Assembly (NCBI GenBank): GCA_035259345.1
Contig: DATFWK010000023.1
Span: forward strand, 1-7,553
Length of the DNA: 7,553 nucleotides
From: DATFWK01 sp035259345
Lineage (GTDB): Bacteria > Actinomycetota > Thermoleophilia > Miltoncostaeales > Miltoncostaeaceae
Direction of reading: 5' to 3'
Both the position numbers and the translations under genes were made by a program. This document shows, one piece after another, positions 1-5,273 of the stretch (position 1 is its first letter; each line of letters starts with the position of its first letter). The notes below the pieces were generated by a model. That model searched no databases, was not told the DNA's origin, and saw nothing but the letters and a program-made list of their open reading frames with translations.

Positions 1-828
1 CAGGGGCAGGCCACGGTCGGTGCGCACGCGCAAGAGCACGGTCGGCTTCGCCGGCCAGTCGAGCCGTCCGTAGCGCTGGTCCAGCGACAGCGCCGCGATG
101 CGCGTGCCGCCCGGCTCGAGGCTCCACGAGCGCCAGTCCCACCATCCGCTGCCGCCGCTGCCCAGCCCTGCCCCGAGCAGGGCCGCCACGATCACCACCG
201 TCGCGACGAGCGGCGCCGCCCGTCCCGCGCCCGCGGCCGGCTGCCGGTCGCGCCTGGCGGCGAGCGCCAGCGCGGCGAGCACGACCACCAGCGCGAGCAC
301 GCCGGAGAGCACAGGCCGCGCCGGCGGGACGAGCGTCCAGCGGTAGGCGAGCCCGATGCCGGCCGCCACGAGCGCGGCCAGCGGCCGCCGCCGGACCACG
401 AGCTGCCACGCGACCAGCGCCGCCGCCGCCGCGAGCACGGCGATGAGGAGCGCGCCGAGGGCGGGCGGCGCCCCCTGGTCGATGGGAAGGGGCGTCCGGT
501 CGGCCGCGCGGAGCCCGTCCGGGAGCACCCGGGCGACCATGCGCCATGCGCCGCCGTCGAAGCGCAGGAGGCTGCCGACCGAGACGTGGGCAGCGACCGC
601 GAGCGCGAGGACCGCGGCGAGCGCCGCCGCGACGCCGCCCAGCGCCGGCGCCGCCCGCACGGGGAGCGCGCGCAGGACCGCGGGCACCATGGCGAGCGCG
701 GCGACCGCGGCGATGCGGCCGGCCGGCGCGCCGGCCCAGAGGCCGGCCCAGGCCCCGGCGAGCAGGCCCACGAGCGCCCCGGCGGCCGCGGTCGCGAGCA
801 GCACGTCGCGTGCCTCAGCCCGTCGCAC
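1..828 (-). CDS. TgpA/DUF3488-type transglutaminase-like membrane protein, N-terminal part (runs off the left edge)
   Basis: The N-terminal membrane half of a protein that in complete homologues continues into an extracytoplasmic transglutaminase-like (papain-fold Cys-His-Asp) domain and a last helix with a DUF4129 tail. Only 276 codons are in the window, so the catalytic domain cannot be checked. About seven hydrophobic segments are visible, near 9-31, 38-56, 63-81, 122-144, 150-168, 173-191 and 206-223. They are followed by WWDWRSW at 229-235 and RYGRLDWPAKPTVLLRV at 252-268, which resembles the stretch after the last helix of TgpA-like proteins. GTG at 828 overlaps the DUF58 stop by 14 nt and is preceded 4 nt upstream by GGAGG, so translation is probably coupled. 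Identification rests on membrane topology, the post-membrane motif and the MoxR-DUF58 context; the substrate is unknown. Confidence 0.82.
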   Translation of the reverse strand, partial: MRRAEARDVLLATAAAGALVGLLAGAWAGLWAGAPAGRIAAVAALAMVPAVLRALPVRAAPALGGVAAALAAVLALAVAAHVSVGSLLRFDGGAWRMVARVLPDGLRAADRTPLPIDQGAPPALGALLIAVLAAAAALVAWQLVVRRRPLAALVAAGIGLAYRWTLVPPARPVLSGVLALVVVLAALALAARRDRQPAAGAGRAAPLVATVVIVAALLGAGLGSGGSGWWDWRSWSLEPGGTRIAALSLDQRYGRLDWPAKPTVLLRVRTDRGLPL

Positions 829-2011
829 GGGCCCTCCAGCCCTCCAGGGCCGCGGCGAGGTCCGCGCGCGCGCCGACCTCGGCGACCGCGGCGCCCCCGC
901 GGCGGAGCGCGTCCGCGGCCGCACGCGCCGGGCCGACCAGCACCAGCGCCACGCCCACGTGGTGGGCCGCCGCCTCGCGGCACGCCAGGGCGAGCCCGCT
1001 GTCGGGGTGCGCAGTGACGGCCGCGATCACGCGGGGCGCGGGGCGCCGGGCCGCGGCCGCGCGCAGCGCCGGCCCGATGCCGGTTGCCCCGCCCGGGACG
1101 ACGCGCGCGAGCTCGGCCTCCACCGCGCTCCAGGCGGTCCCCGGCCGGATCACCGCCCCGCCGCCGTGCTCGAGGCCGACCTCGTCCCCGCGCGCGGCGC
1201 AGGCGGCCAGCAGGCTGGCGGCGGCGCTCACCATGAGCTCGAAGCGCTCGTGGGCCTCGGCGTCGTCGCCGAGCGGCCGGGTGTCGAGCACGACGACCAG
1301 GTCGGCGCCGCGCCCGCGCTCGCCGCGGAGCTCCTTGGTCTGCAGGTGCCCCCGGCGCGCTGTCTGGCCCCAGTGGACGAGCGAGAGCGGATCGCCCTGC
1401 TCGTAGTCGCGGATTCCCGCGATCTCCATGCGCCCTCGCAGGAGGCCCGCGGCCGCGCCGCCCTGGCCCAGCGGGCCGGACTCCCAGAACGGCACGGTGA
1501 CGTCGACGACCTCCGCCAGCCCGAGGAGCGTGCCCCCGGCCTCCCCCGACCGCCGCCGGCGCGCGAGCCCGAGCGGGTCCTGGACCACCAGGCGCGGCGC
1601 CGGCATGCGGTGCTCGCCGCGCGGCAGGCGGTGCAGGCGGACCTCCTGCCGGAGGGCGTCGCCCACCCGGGTCGGACGGAGCGACTCGGCCCGGGCCGTC
1701 GGCGGGGAGCCCGCGTCGAGCCGCCACTCGAGCACCGCGGAGAGCCCCGTCCGCACCGGCCATCCGCGGGCGAGGACGACCACGTCCGCCACCTCTCCCG
1801 GGCGCACGCGCTCGCGGTCCAGCGTGCGCTCGACCCGCAGCCCGCGCGCGCCCAGCTCGACCAGCGCCAGCGCTCCGAGGCCGGCGGCGAGCAGCCCGAT
1901 GCCGAACGGGCGGAGCGCCGGGGTGCCGAAGCCGCCGCTCGCGACGAGCGCCGCCACCCCGGCGGCCACCAGTGCGAGCGCCCCGCCCGGCGCGGAGGCT
2001 CGCCTAGCCAA
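815..2011 (-). CDS. DUF58 domain-containing membrane protein
   Basis: The biochemical function is unknown. DUF58 proteins are regular partners of MoxR ATPases, and many carry a VWA-like domain. The 398-residue product begins with two hydrophobic segments (about 9-29 and 33-54). A beta-rich region follows at about 55-190, then the DUF58 signature GIRDYEQGDPLSLVHW at 199-214 with TARRGHLQTKELRGE. After that comes a VWA-like core beginning DLVVVLDT at 237-244, where Asp243 sits at the usual metal-site position but the full MIDAS pattern is not evident. The start is a TTG at 2011, inside the end of moxR (TTGGCTAG, 8-nt overlap), with only a weak GGGTG upstream. It was chosen because it keeps the first membrane helix whole and because residues further upstream are antisense-like arginine-rich shadow of moxR. 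The soluble part most likely faces the cytoplasm, where the ATPase is, but this is inference. Confidence 0.9.
   Translation of the reverse strand: MARRASAPGGALALVAAGVAALVASGGFGTPALRPFGIGLLAAGLGALALVELGARGLRVERTLDRERVRPGEVADVVVLARGWPVRTGLSAVLEWRLDAGSPPTARAESLRPTRVGDALRQEVRLHRLPRGEHRMPAPRLVVQDPLGLARRRRSGEAGGTLLGLAEVVDVTVPFWESGPLGQGGAAAGLLRGRMEIAGIRDYEQGDPLSLVHWGQTARRGHLQTKELRGERGRGADLVVVLDTRPLGDDAEAHERFELMVSAAASLLAACAARGDEVGLEHGGGAVIRPGTAWSAVEAELARVVPGGATGIGPALRAAAARRPAPRVIAAVTAHPDSGLALACREAAAHHVGVALVLVGPARAAADALRRGGAAVAEVGARADLAAALEGWRARATG
833..837 (-). promoter_or_regulatory. Ribosome binding site for the transglutaminase-like gene
   Basis: GGAGG on the minus strand lies 4 nt before the GTG at 828, inside the end of the DUF58 gene. 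It belongs to an exact tandem 8-bp repeat, CCCTCCAG at 832-839 and 840-847, so a second Shine-Dalgarno-like GGAGG (841-845) sits one unit further upstream. Confidence 0.6.
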
Positions 2012-2972
2012 GCGGCACCCGCGCGCGCCCGAGGGCCTCGGCCACCACGTCCTCCGCGCGGAGGCCCGCGACGCGCGCCTCGGGGCCGAGCACCAGCCGG
2101 TGGGCGAGCACGCTGGGCGCAACCCGCTTGACGTGCTCCGGGCTCACGTACGTCTGGCCCCCGACGAGCGCCGTCGCGCGGGCGACCCGGAGCAGCGTCA
2201 GCGCGGCGCGCGGGCTCGCGCCCAGCACGAGCCGCCCGTCCTCACGGGTCGCCTCGGCGATGTCCACCACGTACCGCGCGATGACCGGGTCGGCGTGCAC
2301 GGCGGCCGTCGTCGCGATCGCCGCCCGGAGGGCCGCCTCGTCGGCGACCGGCCGCACGGCGTCGAGCGCGTCGCGCGCGGAGAGGTCGAGCAGCATCGCG
2401 GCCTCGTCGGCCGGAGGCGGGTAGCCGATCCTGAGGCGCACGGCGAAGCGGTCGAGCTGGGCCTCCGGGAGCGGGAACGTGCCCTCGTACTCCACCGGGT
2501 TGAGGGTGGCGACGACCATGAACGGCCGCGGCAGCCGGCGGGTGTGGCCGTCGACCGTGACCTGGCCCTCCTCCATGCACTCGAGGAGCGCGGACTGGGT
2601 CTTGGGGGATGCGCGGTTGATCTCGTCCGCCAGCACGACGTTCGCGAACACGGGCCCGGGGCGGAACTCGAAGCCCTGGGTGCGCTGGTCGAAGACGTGG
2701 ACCCCGGTCACGTCCGACGGCAGGAGGTCGGCGGTGCACTGGAGCCGGGCGAACGCGCAGCCGGAGGCCCGTGCCAGGCTCTTGGCGAGCACGGTCTTCC
2801 CGACGCCCGGCACGTCCTCGACCATCAGGTGCCCGCCCGCCAGGAGGCACGCGACCGCGCTCTCCAGCACCGTCTCCGGGGCCCGGACCGACGACCGCAG
2901 CTCGGAGACGAGGGCGCGCGCGAGCCCGGCCGCCCGGGCCAGCTCCTCGTCCCCCGGCGGGGCGGGGACCAC
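2004..2972 (-). CDS. MoxR-family AAA+ ATPase
   Basis: A MoxR-type AAA+ ATPase, a chaperone-like family that often works with neighbouring DUF58 or VWA-domain proteins in maturing or inserting metal centres or surface complexes. Its client here is unknown. The 322-residue form has Walker A EDVPGVGKT at 52-60, Walker B VVLADEINR at 112-120 followed by ASPKTQSALLECMEE, sensor 1 ATLNPVEYEGTFPLPEAQLDRF starting at 155 (with the arginine of EAQLDRF), and a C-terminal lid with GASPRAALTLLR. Sensor 1 reads ATLNP where ATQNP is common; the asparagine is kept. There is no signal peptide, so it is cytoplasmic. I chose GTG at 2972 because GGAG (2982-2985) precedes it by 9 nt; GTG at 2987, giving 327 residues, is the alternative. 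A longer frame to 3107 would overlap coaBC by more than 100 bp and adds unrelated residues. It follows coaBC closely and overlaps the DUF58 gene. Confidence 0.92.
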   Translation of the reverse strand: MVPAPPGDEELARAAGLARALVSELRSSVRAPETVLESAVACLLAGGHLMVEDVPGVGKTVLAKSLARASGCAFARLQCTADLLPSDVTGVHVFDQRTQGFEFRPGPVFANVVLADEINRASPKTQSALLECMEEGQVTVDGHTRRLPRPFMVVATLNPVEYEGTFPLPEAQLDRFAVRLRIGYPPPADEAAMLLDLSARDALDAVRPVADEAALRAAIATTAAVHADPVIARYVVDIAEATREDGRLVLGASPRAALTLLRVARATALVGGQTYVSPEHVKRVAPSVLAHRLVLGPEARVAGLRAEDVVAEALGRARVPLG

Positions 2973-3000
2973 GATCAGCCGCTCCACGCGGCTGACGGTA

Positions 3001-4224
3001 TCAGGGGCCGGGCTGCCGGCCGTCCGGGTCCGGCGGGCGCTCCAGCAGGGGCGCGACGGCGTCCAGGATCGCCTCGGCGCAGGCCGCCTTCGAGGCCGGC
3101 CCGACATGCTCCTCGCGCTCGCCGGGGCCGATGATCGTGACCGCGTTGCGCTCGGCCTCGAACCCGATGCCGGGCTCGGCGACGTCGTTGTGGACGATGA
3201 CGTCGAGGCCCTTGCGCGCGCGCTTGTCGCGTGCCCGCGCCAGGCCCTCGGCCCCGTGCTCGGCGGCGAAGCCGACGACGACCTGGCCGTTCCGCCGGCC
3301 GGTGAGCTCGGAGAGCACGTCGGCGGTCGGCTCCAGGGCGAGCTCGAGCGCGCCGCGGCCGGCCTTGGCGATCTTGTCGTCGCGGGCCGAAACGGGCCGG
3401 AAGTCGGCCACGGCGGCGGCCATCACCAAGAGGTCGCACGACGGGAACTCCCGCCCGGCCGCGGCGCGCAGCTCCTCCGCGGTGCCGACGTCGACGTAGC
3501 GCAAGCCGGCCACCCGGGGCAGGTCCACGTTCGCCGCGATGACCGTCACCTCGGCACCCCGCCGGCCCGCCGCCTCCGCCAGCGCGAAGCCCATCCGCCC
3601 GCTCGAGCGGTTGCCGACGAAGCGGACGGCGTCGATCGGCTCCCGGGTGCCGCCGGCGCTGACCAGGACCCGCCGCCCGCGCCAGGGCCCGCCGGCGAGT
3701 AGGGACTCGACCACGGCGACGATCTCGGCCGGGTCGGCGAGGCGCCCGGGCCCGCGCTCGCCGTCGGCGAGCAGACCGCTGCCGGGCGGCACGACGTGCA
3801 CGCCGCGGGCGGCCAGCCGCGCGAGGTTCTCCGCCGTCGCGGCGTTCTCGAGCATGCGCGTGTTCATCGCCGGGGCGATCACAAGCGGCCCTGTGAAGGC
3901 CAGGGCGCTGGCTGCGAGCAGATCGTCCGCCAGCCCGGCGGCGAGGCGCGCGATCGTGTTCGCCGACGCAGGGGCCACGAGCATGAGGTCGGCGGTGCGG
4001 GAGTGGTCGAGGTGCCCGTAGTTCGGCTCGCCCTCGGCCGCGAACATCCGCACCCCGACCGGGCGGCCGGAGAGGGCTGCGAATGACTGGGGCCCCACGA
4101 AGCGCGTGGCGGCCCGCGTCATCACCACGGTGACGCCATGGCCGCGCCGCTGGAGCATCCGCAGCACGTCGAGCGCCTTGTATGCGGCGATGCCGCCCGA
4201 GACGCCGAGGAGCACCTCAGCCAT
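3001..4224 (-). CDS. coaBC: Bifunctional phosphopantothenoylcysteine decarboxylase / phosphopantothenate-cysteine ligase
   Basis: Carries out two steps of coenzyme A synthesis: CoaB joins cysteine to 4'-phosphopantothenate using CTP, and CoaC decarboxylates the product with FMN to 4'-phosphopantetheine. In the 407-residue product the flavoprotein CoaC domain covers about 1-175: SGGIAAYK at 9-16, the candidate catalytic histidine in GHLDHS (H71), VAPASANTIA at 83-92, ADDLL at 99-103 and the substrate-binding PAMN at 118-121. The CoaB domain covers about 180-400 with VSAGGTREPIDAVRFVGNRSSG, AAAVADFRP, DDKIAK and VHNDV. One oddity is that the CoaC flap reads LLADGERGPGR, placing Asp154 where E. 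coli has Cys158 in ACGDxGPGR. Both domains otherwise look intact, so the protein is probably functional. The ATG overlaps the gmk stop by 8 nt. No rpoZ lies between them, although many actinobacteria carry it there. Confidence 0.95.
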   Translation of the reverse strand: MAEVLLGVSGGIAAYKALDVLRMLQRRGHGVTVVMTRAATRFVGPQSFAALSGRPVGVRMFAAEGEPNYGHLDHSRTADLMLVAPASANTIARLAAGLADDLLAASALAFTGPLVIAPAMNTRMLENAATAENLARLAARGVHVVPPGSGLLADGERGPGRLADPAEIVAVVESLLAGGPWRGRRVLVSAGGTREPIDAVRFVGNRSSGRMGFALAEAAGRRGAEVTVIAANVDLPRVAGLRYVDVGTAEELRAAAGREFPSCDLLVMAAAVADFRPVSARDDKIAKAGRGALELALEPTADVLSELTGRRNGQVVVGFAAEHGAEGLARARDKRARKGLDVIVHNDVAEPGIGFEAERNAVTIIGPGEREEHVGPASKAACAEAILDAVAPLLERPPDPDGRQPGP

Positions 4225-4786
4225 GGGCCGCCTCCGTCCGGGCCGCGACGCCGATCTCGAGCGCGATCACGCCTGCGAGCTCCTCCGCGGCGATCTCGAC
4301 GTCCTCGTTGACGACCCGGTGGTCGAACTCCCCCATCGCCTGGATCTCGCGCTCGCCGACCGCCAGCCTGGCCCGGATCTCGCCCTCCGTGTCCGTGGCC
4401 CGGGTCACCAGGCGGCGCGCCAGCTCCGCCATCGACGGCGGGGCGATGAAGATCGTCACGGCCTCGGGCACCATCCGCCGGATCGCCCGGGCGCCCTCGA
4501 GCTCGATCTCGACCACCACCGAGCGGCCGCGCTCCAGCCGCGACTCCACCTCCGAGCGGAGCGTCCCGTAGCGGTTGCCGGCGTACTCGACGTGCTCCAG
4601 GAACTCGTCGCCGCGCACGGCGTCCTCGAACGCCCCCGGGCTCAGGAAGTGGTAGTCCACCCCGTCGCACTCGCCGGGGCGCCGCTCGCGCGTCGTCGCG
4701 GAGACCGCGCGCTCGATCTCCGGAAACCGGGGAAGGATGCGCTCGATGAGCGTGCCCTTCCCCGCGCCGGACGGCCCCGAGATCAC
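4217..4786 (-). CDS. gmk: Guanylate kinase
   Basis: Phosphorylates GMP (and dGMP) to GDP with ATP, an essential step of guanine nucleotide supply. In a 189-residue reading the P-loop GPSGAGKG is at 4-11, and the GMP-binding SATTRERRPGECDGVDYHF segment at 29-47 holds the serine and arginines that grip the phosphate. EHVEYAGNRYGT is at about 64-75 with the conserved tyrosines, and the EIELEGARAIRR strand-helix is at about 93-104. Length is close to the usual 185-210. The N-terminus is unclear: GTG at 4786 is the only standard start near the P-loop in this frame, and it lies within the first beta strand (RILVISGPSG), removing residues that homologues normally have. No Shine-Dalgarno is visible, and the in-frame codons upstream into mihF contain no ATG, GTG or TTG. 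Translation may couple to mihF termination or use a rare start. The stop overlaps the coaBC start. Confidence 0.93.
   Translation of the reverse strand: MISGPSGAGKGTLIERILPRFPEIERAVSATTRERRPGECDGVDYHFLSPGAFEDAVRGDEFLEHVEYAGNRYGTLRSEVESRLERGRSVVVEIELEGARAIRRMVPEAVTIFIAPPSMAELARRLVTRATDTEGEIRARLAVGEREIQAMGEFDHRVVNEDVEIAAEELAGVIALEIGVAARTEAAHG
4231..4235 (-). promoter_or_regulatory. Ribosome binding site for coaBC
   Basis: GGAGG on the minus strand lies 6 nt before the coaBC ATG at 4224, inside the 3' end of gmk. It is among the clearest Shine-Dalgarno sequences in the window and fixes the coaBC start at the ATGGCTGA overlap with the gmk stop. Confidence 0.75.
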
Positions 4787-4806
4787 GAGGATCCGGGGCC
4801 GGTGAG

Positions 4807-5139
4807 CTACCGGTTCAGCAGCTCCATGAGCTCGTTGCGCTGACGTTCCGACAGTCCCCCGACCGTTTTCCCCTGCGAGATCCTGCAGTGGTTGATGAAG
4901 CGCGTGGCCTTGACCTTGCCGTACTTCGGCACCGCCAAGAGCATGTCAAACACCTTCGCGGTCATCACGTAGTCGGGAGGCGATTGGATGATCTCGCGGA
5001 TGTGGACCTTGCCGGTCTTCAGGTCCTTCTTCAGCTGAGCCCGTTGAGAGCGGATCTCGTTGGCTCGTCTGAGTGCTTCCATCCGCTGATCGAGCGAGCG
5101 TTCCGGAGCCTGGGTTGGGGCCTTGATGGAAGAGGTCAT
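4807..5139 (-). CDS. mihF: Integration host factor, actinobacterial type (mIHF)
   Basis: A nucleoid-associated DNA-binding protein that bends and compacts DNA. In mycobacteria and Streptomyces mIHF affects viability, gene expression and site-specific recombination. It is unrelated in fold to enterobacterial IHF. The 110-residue product matches the family core: a charged helix at about 17-41 (RRANEIRSQRAQLKKDLKTGK), the KVFDMLLAVPKYGKVKA helix-turn segment at about 62-78 (the DNA-contacting helix-two-turn-helix region), and a C-terminal GGLSERQRNELMELL helix at 94-108. I chose the ATG at 5139 because a promoter lies just upstream and because the longer frame back to a GTG at 5217 would translate the promoter itself. 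No Shine-Dalgarno precedes it, which fits leaderless translation. An internal ATG at 5082 is a less likely alternative. Its GC content is visibly lower than that of its neighbours. gmk follows after 20 bp. Confidence 0.93.
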   Translation of the reverse strand: MTSSIKAPTQAPERSLDQRMEALRRANEIRSQRAQLKKDLKTGKVHIREIIQSPPDYVMTAKVFDMLLAVPKYGKVKATRFINHCRISQGKTVGGLSERQRNELMELLNR

Positions 5140-5148
5140 CGAGGCGGC

Positions 5149-5178
5149 ACTATACGGCCGTCGCTGCAACGCTGGCAA
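5149..5178 (-). promoter_or_regulatory. Sigma70-type promoter for mihF (and probably the downstream genes)
   Basis: On the minus strand a -35 box TTGCCA (5173-5178, 5 of 6 to TTGACA) is followed by an 18-bp spacer (5155-5172) and a -10 box TATAGT (5149-5154, 5 of 6 to TATAAT). Such a match is unlikely by chance in DNA this GC-rich. Transcription would begin about 7 nt after the -10 box, near 5142, which leaves only 2-3 nt before the ATG at 5139 and so implies a leaderless or nearly leaderless mRNA. A/T tracts at 5194-5210 (about -52 to -68) could act like an UP element. The promoter is inferred from sequence only. Confidence 0.65.
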
Positions 5179-5226
5179 GGCGGGATTTGCAGCAATTTTC
5201 ACAAAAATTTCACGCACGTTGCAGCG
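5162..5226. repeat. Perfect 10-bp inverted repeat flanking an AT-rich segment upstream of mihF
   Basis: CGCTGCAACG at 5162-5171 is repeated as its exact reverse complement CGTTGCAGCG at 5217-5226, 45 bp apart. The first arm lies between the -35 and -10 boxes of the mihF promoter; the second lies near -75 to -84. Between them are two same-direction GTGAAA hexamers on the minus strand (5208-5213 and 5197-5202) exactly 11 bp apart, and a TTGC-A-GCAA element at 5187-5195. The placement suggests an operator bound by a dimer, possibly with looping or bending, but the protein is unknown. Confidence 0.45.
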
Positions 5227-5230
5227 CTTT

Positions 5231-5271
5231 TACCCTCTGGGGAACAGGGGGTATCTCTACCTCAAGTAGAG
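5231..5271 (-). terminator. Tandem hairpins after the carB stop; possible transcription end or attenuation site
   Basis: Two inverted repeats follow the carB stop directly. The first pairs 5255-5260 (CTCTAC) with 5266-5271 (GTAGAG) around a 5-nt loop. An alternative fold pairs ACCTC at 5259-5263 with GAGGT at 5269-5273, so the two folds exclude each other. The second pairs 5231-5239 with 5245-5253 around a 5-nt loop, with one mismatch in the minus-strand RNA (G-U in a plus-strand RNA). No U-tract follows on the minus strand: the next bases are AAAGCGC, and the nearest T-run is more than 20 nt further. This is therefore not a textbook intrinsic terminator. It may mark a carB 3' end, be processed, or be partly read through into mihF. 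Confidence 0.35.
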
Positions 5272-5273
5272 GT

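Noticed and set aside
721..736. Perfect 16-bp palindrome GGCCGGCGCGCCGGCC
   Set aside because: It lies within coding sequence for small residues (A, G, P) in a membrane segment region, where GC-only palindromes arise easily by chance. No neighbouring copy or regulatory context was seen.
192..1763. 523-codon minus-strand open frame overlapping DUF58 and the transglutaminase-like gene
   Set aside because: It is out of frame with both recognisable proteins and low in complexity; it is a shadow frame produced by GC-rich codons.
356..3134. Long open frames on the plus strand (356-2131 and 1428-3134, plus 546-1406)
   Set aside because: Their translations are arginine-, alanine- and proline-rich with no domain, and they lie antisense to DUF58, MoxR and transglutaminase-like genes that have clear motifs. 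In DNA this GC-rich, stops are rare and such shadows are expected.
2479..3702. 407-codon plus-strand open frame
   Set aside because: It is antisense to moxR and coaBC, both identified by motif, and has no recognisable domain.
5140..5217. N-terminal extension of mihF from GTG at 5217
   Set aside because: It would translate the -35 and -10 boxes and the AT-rich block, and the added residues do not match the mIHF family.
5204..5253. Classical intrinsic terminator after carB
   Set aside because: The hairpin ends at 5231, the bases that follow on the minus strand are AAAGCGC, and the T-run near 5203-5207 is over 20 nt away with the promoter region between.
5255..5273. SoxR/MerR-type operator (CCTCAAGT followed by AGAGG)
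   Set aside because: Only one half resembles the SoxR box and the second half lacks the required symmetric sequence. It lies in the carB 3' flank, more than 70 bp from the -35 box, so a simple hairpin is a better reading.
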